A stretch of 64,000 nucleotides of DNA from Desertivirga brevis (lineage in GTDB: Bacteria; Bacteroidota; Bacteroidia; Sphingobacteriales; Sphingobacteriaceae). Numbering within the stretch: the first letter of the stretch is position 1; each line of letters begins with the position of its first letter. Location of the stretch: the NCBI RefSeq assembly GCF_017355835.1, contig NZ_JAFEWF010000001.1:558001-622000 (forward strand), given 5' to 3'. The translations under genes were made by a program, and so were the position numbers. A model generated the notes under the pieces. The model was not told the origin of the DNA. It saw only the letters and a list, made by a program, of their open reading frames with translations, and did no database searches. This document shows positions 37,099 to 46,081 of this stretch, in pieces.

Positions 37099-38271
37099 TT
37101 AAAAATTTCTATACTGCTTAGTTAGTTCAAATACATTTTGGAGGATATCTTTTTCGGTGGAATCGAATGTGGAATTCCGTCGCTCGTAAACGCGCTCGGC
37201 AGTCTCGAACACTTTGTTTAACGCATATACTTCATACCCTTGTGCTCCCCCCCAGGAGAAATCAGGAACGTAATTCCTGGGAAAACCAGCGCCAAAAATA
37301 TTTGCACTAACACCAACAACAGTACCTGTGTTAAACATGGTGTTGATTCCGCACTTGGAATGGTCTCCCATTATTAAACCACAGAACTGCAAACCCGTTT
37401 TTCTGAACCTGCCTTTGTTATAATCCCATAACTTTACTTCCGCATAGTTATTTTTCAGATTAGAGTTATTGCTGTCTGCTCCAATATTACACCATTCGCC
37501 CAACACAGAATTCCCGAGGAATCCGTCATGTCCTTTACTGGAATTCTCGTATAGCACTGCGTTATTGATCTCTCCTCCCACTTTACAGTAAGGTCCCACC
37601 GTAGTTTTTCCGTAGATCTTGGCAGCAAGCTTAACCAGTGCATGTTCACCTAAAGAAAAGGAGCCTCGAATTACAGAACCCTCTAAAATCGTAGAGTTTT
37701 TACCAAGATAAATAGGTCCGGTTGTAGTGTTAAATATAGAGCACTCTGCGGAAACACCCTCCTCAACGAAGATATTGTCTCCAAGAACAGTATTAGTACT
37801 GCTTAGCTTAGCCGAGGTACGACCATGAGTTAAGAGTTTGAAATCTTGGACTATTTCGTTGTGATTAAAAGAAAATATATTTTCAGGATAAACGATACGT
37901 GTAAAAGAGCCGGCATACTCTTTTTGATCTACATGCTCCTTACGTGTAAAATATTCCTTACTAACTCCCCTTACAGCAATTAGCACATCCTTTTGAACAA
38001 GGGCTTCGCCCTTTGCTAGTCCGGTAACAGATTCTAGCAATTGCTCATTAGGGCATACCGATCCATTTATAAAAATGCTATCGTCGGAAGCTATGTAGGG
38101 AAATTTTACAGAAAGATAATCGGCTGTTAAATAAGAAGCTTCTGCATTTAGGTATTTCTCCCATTTTTCAGCAATTGTTAATATGCCTATTCGCAGGGAA
38201 GCTACGGGACGAGTGAAAGTTAAGGGTAAAAGACTTTCACGCGTTGAATCATCAAAGAAAACGATATTCAT
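37099..38271 (-). CDS. GlmU-like nucleotidyltransferase with hexapeptide-repeat domain
   Basis: 390 residues. The N-terminal portion (1-150) resembles a sugar nucleotidyltransferase fold without the full GXGTRM motif (MNIVFFDDSTRESLLPLTFTRPVASLR). The C-terminal part (about 160-350) is a left-handed beta helix of hexapeptide repeats (IYGKTTVGPYCKVGGEINNAV). The domain order recalls GlmU; the substrate is unclear and it may be a surface-sugar enzyme. It heads the operon with tpiA and prmA, and its -7 box sits in the rpmE terminator. Confidence 0.85.
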   Translation of the reverse strand: MNIVFFDDSTRESLLPLTFTRPVASLRIGILTIAEKWEKYLNAEASYLTADYLSVKFPYIASDDSIFINGSVCPNEQLLESVTGLAKGEALVQKDVLIAVRGVSKEYFTRKEHVDQKEYAGSFTRIVYPENIFSFNHNEIVQDFKLLTHGRTSAKLSSTNTVLGDNIFVEEGVSAECSIFNTTTGPIYLGKNSTILEGSVIRGSFSLGEHALVKLAAKIYGKTTVGPYCKVGGEINNAVLYENSSKGHDGFLGNSVLGEWCNIGADSNNSNLKNNYAEVKLWDYNKGRFRKTGLQFCGLIMGDHSKCGINTMFNTGTVVGVSANIFGAGFPRNYVPDFSWGGAQGYEVYALNKVFETAERVYERRNSTFDSTEKDILQNVFELTKQYRNF

Positions 38272-38279
38272 ATCGGGGG

Positions 38280-38287
38280 CAAAAATA
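38280..38287 (-). promoter_or_regulatory. -7 box TATTTTTG inside the rpmE terminator tract
   Basis: Minus-strand TATTTTTG, 8 nt before the start codon of the GlmU-like gene. It uses the T tract of the rpmE terminator, so the terminator end and the next operon's promoter share bases. Confidence 0.6.
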
Positions 38288-38290
38288 AAA

Positions 38291-38318
38291 AAAGTCCCGG
38301 CTGTTTAACCGGGACTTT
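38291..38318 (-). terminator. Intrinsic terminator of rpmE
   Basis: 10-bp stem AAAGTCCCGG / CCGGGACTTT, 8-nt loop, then TTTTTTTATTTTT on the minus strand. Confidence 0.92.
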
Positions 38319-38340
38319 AATATATTTTAAATAATATAAA

Positions 38341-38589
38341 TTATTTTTTAGCGTAACGGCTACGGAATTTATCGATACGTCCTGCAGTATCTACTAACTT
38401 CATTTTACCTGTATAGAACGGGTGAGAAGTATGAGAAATCTCTAATTTAATTAATGGGTATTCATTTCCGTCTTCCCATTTAATTGTTTCCTTAGTTTCG
38501 ATACAAGACTGGGTTAAGAAAGCATAGTCGTTAGACATGTCTTTAAAAACTACCAATCTATAACTTTTTGGGTGCAAATCAGCCTTCAT
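38341..38589 (-). CDS. rpmE2: 50S ribosomal protein L31, type B
   Basis: 82 residues starting [15 protein letters not shown]. Type B because the CXXC zinc motif of type A is absent. A longer open frame to 38616 would start within the -7 box (38614-38621), so the start at 38589 is correct. Confidence 0.97.
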   Translation of the reverse strand: MKADLHPKSYRLVVFKDMSNDYAFLTQSCIETKETIKWEDGNEYPLIKLEISHTSHPFYTGKMKLVDTAGRIDKFRSRYAKK

Positions 38590-38613
38590 TGTTTCAATCC
38601 TTTTTGAGAGGCG

Positions 38614-38621
38614 CAAATATA
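38614..38621 (-). promoter_or_regulatory. -7 box TATATTTG of rpmE2
   Basis: Perfect minus-strand TAnnTTTG, 24 nt upstream of the rpmE2 start; the leader would be about 20 nt. The -33 region is weak. Confidence 0.7.
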
Positions 38622-38962
38622 GTGATTAACTTTAAAAATAAAAACACTAGGTAATATTTTTTGAAAATACCGGAAAAAGTAGAGCCTCAAATGTAGCAAA
38701 GATAGCACGAGAAGAAATCAAGACGAATCCTAATTTAAATTTCCGGGAATTCAAATACCTACTCTATTAACTTATATCAAGAGAAAATGCGCTTAAAAAA
38801 CACTCATAATTAAAAAAATCAATCCTTTTTTCAAGGTAAAACTTAAACTTTTAATAGTTTTCTGTGAAACAGAATAAATATTTAATAAAAATACACGCAT
38901 TTTATTTAAAAAATGAAATAATATACCCATATTTCCCATAAAATAAACAATCTCTCAAGAGA
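38622..38962. other. Gene-free divergent spacer
   Basis: 341 bp of AT-rich DNA between rpmE2 and allB. A 40-codon frame without a start near 38665-38775 (containing KIAREEIKTNPNLNFREF) may be a degraded remnant. No promoter box could be placed for allB. Confidence 0.5.
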
Positions 38963-40309
38963 ATGGCGCATCTAGCAGTAAGAAGCAAAAGGGTAATAAC
39001 ACCTGAAGGAGTAAAAGGGGCTACAATCTTTATTCATGGCTCTATAATAAAAGAGGTACTGCCTTATGATGTTGAAGTAGACTGCCCGGTAAATGATGTA
39101 GGCAATAAATTGGTAATGCCGGGAGTAATTGACACACATGTACATATTAACGAACCTGGAAGAACCAGCTGGGAAGGATTTAATACAGCAACAAAAGCTG
39201 CTATCGCCGGAGGAATCACCTCACTTGTTGATATGCCACTTAATTCCTCTCCAATAACAACTACAGTGCCTGCTTTACAAAAGAAAGTTGCAAAAGCCCA
39301 CCAGCAGATACATGCAAATTGCGGTTTTTGGGGAGGCGTAATTCCTGCCAATATCGAAGAAATCGAACCATTAATAGAACAAGGTGTGCTGGGGTTTAAA
39401 GCCTTTTTGTCACCCTCAGGCATAAAAGAATTTCCCAATGTAACGGAACGGGACTTACGAAAAGTAATGCCAATTCTGGCAAAACACCGCGTTCCCCTAC
39501 TCGTAAACTGTGAGCTCGAAGATGATACTGTGCTTTTGAAAAAACGAAAACCCCAATCCTATGCCGATTACCTCCTATCCCGACCCCAGAAGTGGGAAGA
39601 CGAAGCGATCGCATTAGTCATCAGACTCTGCGAAGAATTTAACTGCAAAACCCATATTGTTACCTTGTCTTCAGCTAACTCTCTCGAGCGGATAGCCACT
39701 GCAAAAAGCCAGGGGATACCTTTAAGTGCTGAAACAGCTCAGCACTATTTATCATTTAATGCTGAAGACATTAAGGACGGTCAGACTCAGTTTAAATGTA
39801 CCCCGCCTATTCGTGGAAAAGAGAATAACGACCAGTTGTGGGAAGCACTCTCAACAGGAACCATAGACTTCGTTGCTTCGGGTCATTCCCCTGCTCCGCC
39901 AGAATTTAAACGATTGGAAAGCGGAGATTTTGTAAAAGCCTGGGCGGGTATCACATCTCTTCAATTTTCGCTTCCTGCCTTATGGACAGCAGCGAAGAAA
40001 AGATCTTTCAATGTGTTAGACATTGCAAAATGGCTTTGCGAGAATCCCGCTAAGTTGGCTGGGTTGGAAAACAAAAAAGGTAAAATTTCATCCGGGTTTG
40101 ATGCAGACCTTGTGATTTGGGACGAAAAAAAAGTTTTCAAGGTTAGAGAGGCAATGATCCACCATAAACATAAAACTACTCCGTATTTTCTAAAGGAACT
40201 TTCAGGCCTGGTAGAACAGACGTATATTGGTGGCACAAAAACTTACGATAGTGGTACTTTTATGAGACTTAATGAGGGTAAAATAATCTTAATGAATGGT
40301 AGTATTTAA
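38963..40309 (+). CDS. allB: Allantoinase / dihydroorotase-like cyclic amidohydrolase
   Basis: 448 residues of the amidohydrolase superfamily. Metal ligands HVHINEPGR at about 55-63, the Lys of GFKAFLSPSG (probably carboxylated), and GHSPAPPEFK for the catalytic Asp-region equivalent. The length and GRTSWEGFNTAT point to allantoinase rather than dihydroorotase or hydantoinase. No other ureide or purine-breakdown genes are nearby, so the role is inferred from sequence only. Confidence 0.85.
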   Translation: MAHLAVRSKRVITPEGVKGATIFIHGSIIKEVLPYDVEVDCPVNDVGNKLVMPGVIDTHVHINEPGRTSWEGFNTATKAAIAGGITSLVDMPLNSSPITTTVPALQKKVAKAHQQIHANCGFWGGVIPANIEEIEPLIEQGVLGFKAFLSPSGIKEFPNVTERDLRKVMPILAKHRVPLLVNCELEDDTVLLKKRKPQSYADYLLSRPQKWEDEAIALVIRLCEEFNCKTHIVTLSSANSLERIATAKSQGIPLSAETAQHYLSFNAEDIKDGQTQFKCTPPIRGKENNDQLWEALSTGTIDFVASGHSPAPPEFKRLESGDFVKAWAGITSLQFSLPALWTAAKKRSFNVLDIAKWLCENPAKLAGLENKKGKISSGFDADLVIWDEKKVFKVREAMIHHKHKTTPYFLKELSGLVEQTYIGGTKTYDSGTFMRLNEGKIILMNGSI

Positions 40310-40492
40310 ACTTTCCTCTATCACAAAAAAAGCTTCAAATACCCCACTACAAACTTTTTCAACAAAATCCCGTTACAGTCCTGAAGAAGGATTTTCAACA
40401 CTCGCTATGGTGGTTGTGGCCTGCTCTAGTTCGAGTTTTTCAGTTGTTCACAATAAAGTTATTATTTTTATAGCCACACTAACCCTACCTGG

Positions 40493-40678
40493 ATGTATTT
40501 AGAGGATTTAAGGTGCAGAAAATGTAATACCATATATCATTACCAAATTCACAGATGGAACTGGTTTAAAAAATTTCTAGGTTTTATTCCAATTAGAGTG
40601 TTTTTTTGCGCAAAATGTTCAACTAAAAGGTTCGTGCTGGTTAATCCTAAATTGAAGAACAAACCTAAATCAATGTAA
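40493..40678 (+). CDS. Small zinc-ribbon-like protein
   Basis: 61 residues with two CxxC pairs (LRCRKCNTIY and FFCAKCSTKR) spaced about 27 residues apart, typical of a zinc ribbon, with a Trp/Phe-rich central section (RWNWFKKFLGF). Cytosolic or membrane-associated, function unknown. A 183-bp spacer separates it from allB; no promoter was seen. Confidence 0.6.
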   Translation: MYLEDLRCRKCNTIYHYQIHRWNWFKKFLGFIPIRVFFCAKCSTKRFVLVNPKLKNKPKSM

Positions 40679-40704
40679 ATAATCAATAATGATGTATAGG
40701 CACG

Positions 40705-41838
40705 CTATAGTGTAGGATGAGGTAACTCTTCAAGTGCTTGTGGCATTTCTACTATCGCCTTCCCTTTTCCTGCTAAGATCTGTTGCGTTTCCCTGACAAT
40801 GTCATCAGGAGAAACTGACCGTTCCTTTGCGGGAATGTACAATTCATTCACGTATCTTATAATTTCATTTTTACTTCTTATTTCCTGTGGAATGTCATAC
40901 AGTAATACACATCCTGACGACTTCCATGGAAAGTGCTGAGGATTGGAAAATGCATAGAGAACAACTAAAGGCGTACACGTAGCCGCAGCGATATGAATGG
41001 TACCGGTATTTACTGATATCACCAAACTCGCCTTATCAATTAAGAAAATAAACTCTTTCAAACTGATTTTCCCGGCAAGGGAAAATGCATTAGGTCCAAT
41101 GCCAGATCGTATTCCCTCAGTTAGTTCTCGTTCTGATGGCCCTCCTGTTATTAGTAATTGATGACCTTGCGCCAGTAATTTTCCTGTTTCTATCCAATCC
41201 TGCGGAGGATACTCCCTTTTCTTTTCACTTACACCAGGATGCAGAATTAAATAGGGTTTTGAGACATCTACCCCTTCTTGCTCTAGCTTGGCTTCAAGAG
41301 TTGAAGATACGCGGGTGTCTACTTGTAACGAAAGATGATCATTTTCGGTAGTTGCACCTATAGAAGCAACCAAATCTAAATCCCTTCTTACCTGATGTTT
41401 GATGATAGTGAAAGGCTCTGGGTCGGGAAACCAGTCTGTAAGCAATCCGTATGGGTTCTCCCGGCAATATGCGAGGCGTCTGGGGATCCCAGCCAGGAAA
41501 GCTAGCATTGCGGTTGGCAAGGGATTTTGACTGTAAACGGTGAAAATTATGGCAGCATCAAAATTTTTAGCTTTTATGAGGGAGATAATTTCTGAGAAAG
41601 ACTCTGCATTAGCAGCCTCATTAGATTTCACCCAGGGAACATCATATACCATAACCTCATCAATTTCAGGTATCATCCCTGCAATTCCTGCTGCCATTGA
41701 AGAGGTAAGAACTGTTATCCTGGCTCCAAAACTATCTTTTAATGCTCTGATCGCGGGCGAAGACATCAATAAATCGCCCATATTATCAGGGCGAATCACC
41801 AAAATGTTCCGGCATGAATTCCAGTCGCTTGCAACCAT
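40705..41838 (-). CDS. Glycosyltransferase family 9 (heptosyltransferase-like)
   Basis: 377 residues, GT-B fold. NILVIRPDNMGDLLMSSPAI at the N terminus; LILHPGVSEKKREYPP and SVNTGTIHIAAATCTPLVVLYAF at the sugar-nucleotide site. Last gene of the cluster, 5 bp behind hldE, so it probably adds the heptose made there to a surface glycan. Confidence 0.9.
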   Translation of the reverse strand: MVASDWNSCRNILVIRPDNMGDLLMSSPAIRALKDSFGARITVLTSSMAAGIAGMIPEIDEVMVYDVPWVKSNEAANAESFSEIISLIKAKNFDAAIIFTVYSQNPLPTAMLAFLAGIPRRLAYCRENPYGLLTDWFPDPEPFTIIKHQVRRDLDLVASIGATTENDHLSLQVDTRVSSTLEAKLEQEGVDVSKPYLILHPGVSEKKREYPPQDWIETGKLLAQGHQLLITGGPSERELTEGIRSGIGPNAFSLAGKISLKEFIFLIDKASLVISVNTGTIHIAAATCTPLVVLYAFSNPQHFPWKSSGCVLLYDIPQEIRSKNEIIRYVNELYIPAKERSVSPDDIVRETQQILAGKGKAIVEMPQALEELPHPTL

Positions 41839-41843
41839 AACCT

Positions 41844-43328
41844 CTATGCTGGCTGTTTTAGTTGTCCGCCATTGTTTATTCGGTGGATGATCCGGGTTGT
41901 AGAATGATCGGGAACAAAAGAAACAAACTCAATTTTACCCCCTAACTCTTCAACAAGACTAGCTTCAGGTAAAGTTTCTTTCGTATAATCTCCTCCTTTT
42001 GCATAAATATCAGGACGAGCAGCTTTTATCAATTCTACAGGAGAATCCTCGTTTTGATGCCCGAAAGAAACAACATGATCAATTGCACTTAAGCCAGACA
42101 AAACTTCGATACGATCATCAAGAGGATTAATAGGACGATCAGGACCTTTTAAACGCTGAACGCTTTCATCACAGTTAAGAGCAACGATCAAAACATCACC
42201 AAGCTCTTTAGATCTGTTAAGATAACTAACATGTCCACTGTGAAGTATATCAAAGCAACCGTTAGTAAAGACGACCTTTTTACCTTGTGAACGGTAAACT
42301 TCGGTAATTTGTTGAAGCTCTGCAGCATCTGAAACTAGTTTGCTATTTGAAGTGAAGAAAGCCTTAAGCTCGGAGTTATAACAAGGAGCTGTATCCTCTT
42401 TCTGGATGGCAACAGTTGCAGCTGCAATAGCGAGCTCGGTTGCTGAACCAATATCAGCGCTATTTATTAATGAGAGGGTAAACGCACTGATAAAAGTATC
42501 TCCGGCACCTACAACGTTTGGAGCAGGGACATTATATGCATCTGCACGGTATGAAAGATCTCCATCTTCAAAAATAAGTGCTCCTTCAGCATCGAGACTT
42601 AGTGCGATTATTTCAGCTCCCGTTTTCTCATGCAAAATCTTTCCAGTGGTTTCTGCCTGCCTTACCCTGTTTGATGGAATGAAATCAAGTCCCGCAAGCT
42701 TCATTGCTTCGAAATAGTTCGGCTTTACTAAAGTAGGCCGGAGCTTTGCGAATGCTGTTAGCTCTTTAGAATCGACCGAAAGAAGCTTCTGGCTAACTTC
42801 CTGTAACTTCTGAAGAACTGAAACAATATAGGGTGTTAAAATACCTTGGTAATAGTCGCCGATAACAACTGCATCAAAATCGTCGTACCTTTCAAGCAAT
42901 ACTTTTTCAAGTTTCATTTGCGTATCCAACAAAATGGGATGCTGGGTTCCTTGATCAAAACGAGCGAGGATCTGTGCTTTTGCCATTACCCTCGTTTTAA
43001 CCGTAGTACGTCTTCCTTCCTCTTTAACAATATAATCAGTACCTATACCTTTTCCACTAAGAATATCTATTGCCCTTTGTCCCTCTTCATCAGAACCTAC
43101 CGCCGACAAAAAAGTGACATCAGCTCCTAATGCACAAAGGTTAAGAGCAATATTAGCTGCGCCACCAACAGCCTCCTCCTTAGTTAGAACATTAACTACC
43201 GGTACAGGTGCCTCAGGCGACAGTCTGGTGCTATCACCTTTTAGGTAGGCATCTAAAATAACGTCGCCAATAACCAGCACCTTACTGTTATTGAAGTTAT
43301 TGATTATATGTTGATAGGAAGATTTCAT
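41844..43328 (-). CDS. hldE: Bifunctional heptose-7-phosphate kinase / heptose-1-phosphate adenylyltransferase
   Basis: 494 residues. PfkB kinase domain (1-320) with GGAANIALNL and the catalytic GAGDTF (NVVGAGDTFISAFT), then a nucleotidyltransferase domain (about 345-490) with NGCFDILHSGH and the C-terminal STTRIIHRI. Makes ADP-D-glycero-D-manno-heptose together with GmhB. gmhA and hldD are not in this window. The 6-bp gap to gmhB indicates cotranscription. Confidence 0.96.
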   Translation of the reverse strand: MKSSYQHIINNFNNSKVLVIGDVILDAYLKGDSTRLSPEAPVPVVNVLTKEEAVGGAANIALNLCALGADVTFLSAVGSDEEGQRAIDILSGKGIGTDYIVKEEGRRTTVKTRVMAKAQILARFDQGTQHPILLDTQMKLEKVLLERYDDFDAVVIGDYYQGILTPYIVSVLQKLQEVSQKLLSVDSKELTAFAKLRPTLVKPNYFEAMKLAGLDFIPSNRVRQAETTGKILHEKTGAEIIALSLDAEGALIFEDGDLSYRADAYNVPAPNVVGAGDTFISAFTLSLINSADIGSATELAIAAATVAIQKEDTAPCYNSELKAFFTSNSKLVSDAAELQQITEVYRSQGKKVVFTNGCFDILHSGHVSYLNRSKELGDVLIVALNCDESVQRLKGPDRPINPLDDRIEVLSGLSAIDHVVSFGHQNEDSPVELIKAARPDIYAKGGDYTKETLPEASLVEELGGKIEFVSFVPDHSTTRIIHRINNGGQLKQPA

Positions 43329-43334
43329 AATTTT

Positions 43335-43904
43335 TCAGGATAGATTTTTAGCAATATATAGAATGTGATTTGCCGCCTCATTTATATTATTGGCCAAATA
43401 GTCCGGCTTGCGAAATTCATTCATATACCATTCTGTTTCATTACCATTGTCAATCAGTATGCTCTTACATCCGGCGCTATTTCCAGCTTCTACATCATGA
43501 AGGATATCACCGATCATCCATGATCTGCTAAGATCGATATTGAAATCTTTTGCTGCTTTAAGGAACATACCCGCCTTTGGTTTGCGGCAATTACAGTCCA
43601 TTGAGTATTCCCTTACTGTACCCTCAGGGTGGTGTGGGCAGAAGTAAAAGCCATCTAGTTCAACTCCTTCTGATTGCAACAATTGCTGAAGTTTCTCTTT
43701 TACAAAGTGTAAAGCTTCTTCTTTAAACAGGCCTCTGGCAACTCCCGCCTGATTGGATATTACAATCAGCAAATAGCCTTTTGCTTTTAATTTCTTAAGA
43801 CCTTCAATTGTATTATCTTGTAAAACAATCAATTCCGGATCTACATTGTAGGGTACATCCGGAATTAAAGTACCGTCTTTATCTAAAAAAACCGCAGAGT
43901 TCAT
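43335..43904 (-). CDS. gmhB: D-glycero-beta-D-manno-heptose 1,7-bisphosphate 7-phosphatase
   Basis: 189-residue HAD-IIIA phosphatase. Nucleophile and acid-base Asp8 and Asp10 in FLDKDGT; zinc-binding segments CPHHPEG and CNCRKPK; MIGDILHDVEAG binds Mg. Sits between the SDR and hldE with gaps of 8 and 6 bp. Confidence 0.95.
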   Translation of the reverse strand: MNSAVFLDKDGTLIPDVPYNVDPELIVLQDNTIEGLKKLKAKGYLLIVISNQAGVARGLFKEEALHFVKEKLQQLLQSEGVELDGFYFCPHHPEGTVREYSMDCNCRKPKAGMFLKAAKDFNIDLSRSWMIGDILHDVEAGNSAGCKSILIDNGNETEWYMNEFRKPDYLANNINEAANHILYIAKNLS

Positions 43905-43912
43905 TTTAGAGA

Positions 43913-44641
43913 TTATGGCCAGGATGTTTCCAAAGCAGGAATCACCATCAGCTCAGGTACAACACTATCTGTGTTATTTTGCAATAACTGTTTGATCTGG
44001 ACAGCAACATTTTTTGGGTCCTGTAACACCTCCGGGTTGATATCAGGAAAACGATCCAAAAGGAATGGCGTACGCATTCCGCCTGCAATCAAACCTGTAA
44101 CTCTAACACCTACCTTACGGGCTTCGGTGAACAGTGCTTGGGTAAAGCCTCTTAATCCCCATTTACTTGCATGGTAAACAGAAGCTTCTGTCCATGCTCT
44201 TAAAGCCGCAGTGGAGATAATATTGATAATATACCCACTCTTTTGCTCTCCCATTACTGCCAAACCAAACTTCGATGTTAAAAACGGTCCGCGAAGATTC
44301 ACCTTCATAGCAGCATCCCACTCAGATACAGAAAGCTCTGTAATTGCTTTTGTAAAGTCAATACCAGCGTTATTGATCAGCACATCGAAAGAGCCATATT
44401 CTTGTTTTATCTCATTAATTACCTGCTCCACGCTATTTTCGTCGCTTAGATCCAGGTGTTTAAAGGCAACCTTCTGTCCTGCTTGTGTAAGCTCGGCAAC
44501 GAGTGATTCTGCCTTTTCGGCCTGAATATCTCCGATTACCACAGTTGCACCTGCTTCTGCCAGGGTTGCTGTTATTTCTTTTCCGAGGCCTTGGGCACCT
44601 CCAGTTACTAATACAGTTTTTCCTTCTAATGTGTTGTTCAT
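43913..44641 (-). CDS. Short-chain dehydrogenase/reductase
   Basis: 242 residues, classical SDR. TGGAQGLG (13-20) binds the cofactor, NNAG is intact, and the catalytic set is Ser143, Tyr156 and Lys160 (YHASK). Too short to be HldD, which is an extended SDR. It may make or modify a sugar or polyol for this glycan cluster, but no substrate is evident. Confidence 0.88.
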   Translation of the reverse strand: MNNTLEGKTVLVTGGAQGLGKEITATLAEAGATVVIGDIQAEKAESLVAELTQAGQKVAFKHLDLSDENSVEQVINEIKQEYGSFDVLINNAGIDFTKAITELSVSEWDAAMKVNLRGPFLTSKFGLAVMGEQKSGYIINIISTAALRAWTEASVYHASKWGLRGFTQALFTEARKVGVRVTGLIAGGMRTPFLLDRFPDINPEVLQDPKNVAVQIKQLLQNNTDSVVPELMVIPALETSWP

Positions 44642-44751
44642 AGTTCTTTAGTAGTTGCGAAAGCCTCCCGCTTACGCTGTTTTATTTTATTGTATAGCGT
44701 TGTTAATATATTATGTTACTAAAAGGTTCAATTCAACATGTTTGATAATAA

Positions 44752-46056
44752 TCAAGCTGCCTGGCTCTTCTTACTGATCTTAATTTTAGGTTGAGAGTCG
44801 TAGGTCGACTGGTAAGTAGCCAGCAATACACGCTCATAAAGATTGCTGGTCATTCTTGCTACGTTCTCCCATGTAAACATAGAATTTACGCGTTTCAAGG
44901 AATTAACCTTCATGGATTGCAAGAGTGCTCGGCTAGAGAGTATCTTCTCGGCTTTTTTAGCAAGAGATGCAGGATCATTTGGCGCTACTAAAAAGCCCGT
45001 TTTTCCATCAATTACACTGTATTTTATTCCACCCACCTCAGAACCTATAACCGGTGTGCCACAAGCCATTGATTCTAATGGTGTGATTCCGAAAGGCTCG
45101 TACCATGGAGTAGTTATAAAAATATCAGCTGCAGCATAATAGTATTTGAGCACGTTCCTGTTTTTGCGGCCTACGAAAGTAATGTTTGCTGCTACGCCCA
45201 TTTTCTCTGCCAAAGCTTGCAGCCGCGCTATTTCAGGACATGCTAAAGGATCCGGAGCGTCTGTTTCACCTCCTACAATAACAAGCCTTACATTTTCAGT
45301 GCTCTTACAAAGGTATTTCAGCGATCTGATAACATTATCCACTCCTTTTCTTGGAACCATACGTCCAAGCTGAAGCAGGATCTTTTCGTTCACATCCAGA
45401 TTAAGGAACTTGCGTGCTGCTATCTTATCTACAGGGTAAAACTCCTGGGGACTAAAGCCACAAGGTATAACGGTAATTTTCTCGGCAGATGCGCCGTAAA
45501 GATTAATCAGGTCTTCCCTATCCTGAGGACATTCTGCTATGATCTTATCAGCTTTTTGTATTGCCTCTTCTTCAATAAACAGACGTTCGATCGGAAACTT
45601 ATCCTGATCTTTTTGATGTATCCGCCTAACTTGTCCAAGTGCATGGAAGGTTACTACAAATGGAATTTCAAGGATTTCCTTAAGCTCCATGGCCACCTTT
45701 GCCGACATGAAAAAGTTAGCGTGAATCAGGTCGTAAGTATTTCTCTCAGCAACCATAAATTCGAGCATGCTGTTTCTGAATTCAGGCATGTACTGTAGTA
45801 ATTCCTCTTTTGCTACGAAAGCAACGGGACCAGCTTTAACATGGATCACCCTGATTCCAGGCAGCCAGTTTACTACTTCCGGTAATTCCGCATTATCCCA
45901 GCGGGTGAAAATATCAACGAGATGATCTGTTTTTGCAAGGAATTTAGCTAATTCGGCCACATATACATTTTGTCCTCCGCTATCCACTCCCCCCAGCGTC
46001 GCCAAAGGAGATGCATGCTCACTAATAAAAGCAATTTTCTTCTTCATGTTTTTCAA
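44752..46056 (-). CDS. Glycosyltransferase family 4
   Basis: 434 residues, GT-B fold. GGVDSGGQNVYVAELAK at the N terminus is like sucrose-phosphate synthase and MshA; LLQLGRMVPRKGVDNVI and EPFGITPLESMACGTPVIGSEVGG are donor-site motifs. Third position in the cluster, 25 bp behind the next glycosyltransferase. Substrate unknown. Confidence 0.92.
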   Translation of the reverse strand: MKNMKKKIAFISEHASPLATLGGVDSGGQNVYVAELAKFLAKTDHLVDIFTRWDNAELPEVVNWLPGIRVIHVKAGPVAFVAKEELLQYMPEFRNSMLEFMVAERNTYDLIHANFFMSAKVAMELKEILEIPFVVTFHALGQVRRIHQKDQDKFPIERLFIEEEAIQKADKIIAECPQDREDLINLYGASAEKITVIPCGFSPQEFYPVDKIAARKFLNLDVNEKILLQLGRMVPRKGVDNVIRSLKYLCKSTENVRLVIVGGETDAPDPLACPEIARLQALAEKMGVAANITFVGRKNRNVLKYYYAAADIFITTPWYEPFGITPLESMACGTPVIGSEVGGIKYSVIDGKTGFLVAPNDPASLAKKAEKILSSRALLQSMKVNSLKRVNSMFTWENVARMTSNLYERVLLATYQSTYDSQPKIKISKKSQAA

Positions 46057-46081
46057 TATTTAGATCAACATCTGAAATCCT

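Noticed and set aside
38665..38775. Short frame in the rpmE2-allB gap
   Set aside because: No start codon and only 40 codons; mentioned as a possible remnant but not counted as a gene.
40296..40502. 68-codon frame between allB and the zinc-ribbon gene
   Set aside because: Ser/Thr-rich low-quality sequence overlapping the end of allB and the start of the next gene; no promoter or known motif.
43913..44641. HldD epimerase
   Set aside because: The SDR is 242 residues with a classical YxxxK site, whereas HldD is an extended SDR of about 310 residues.
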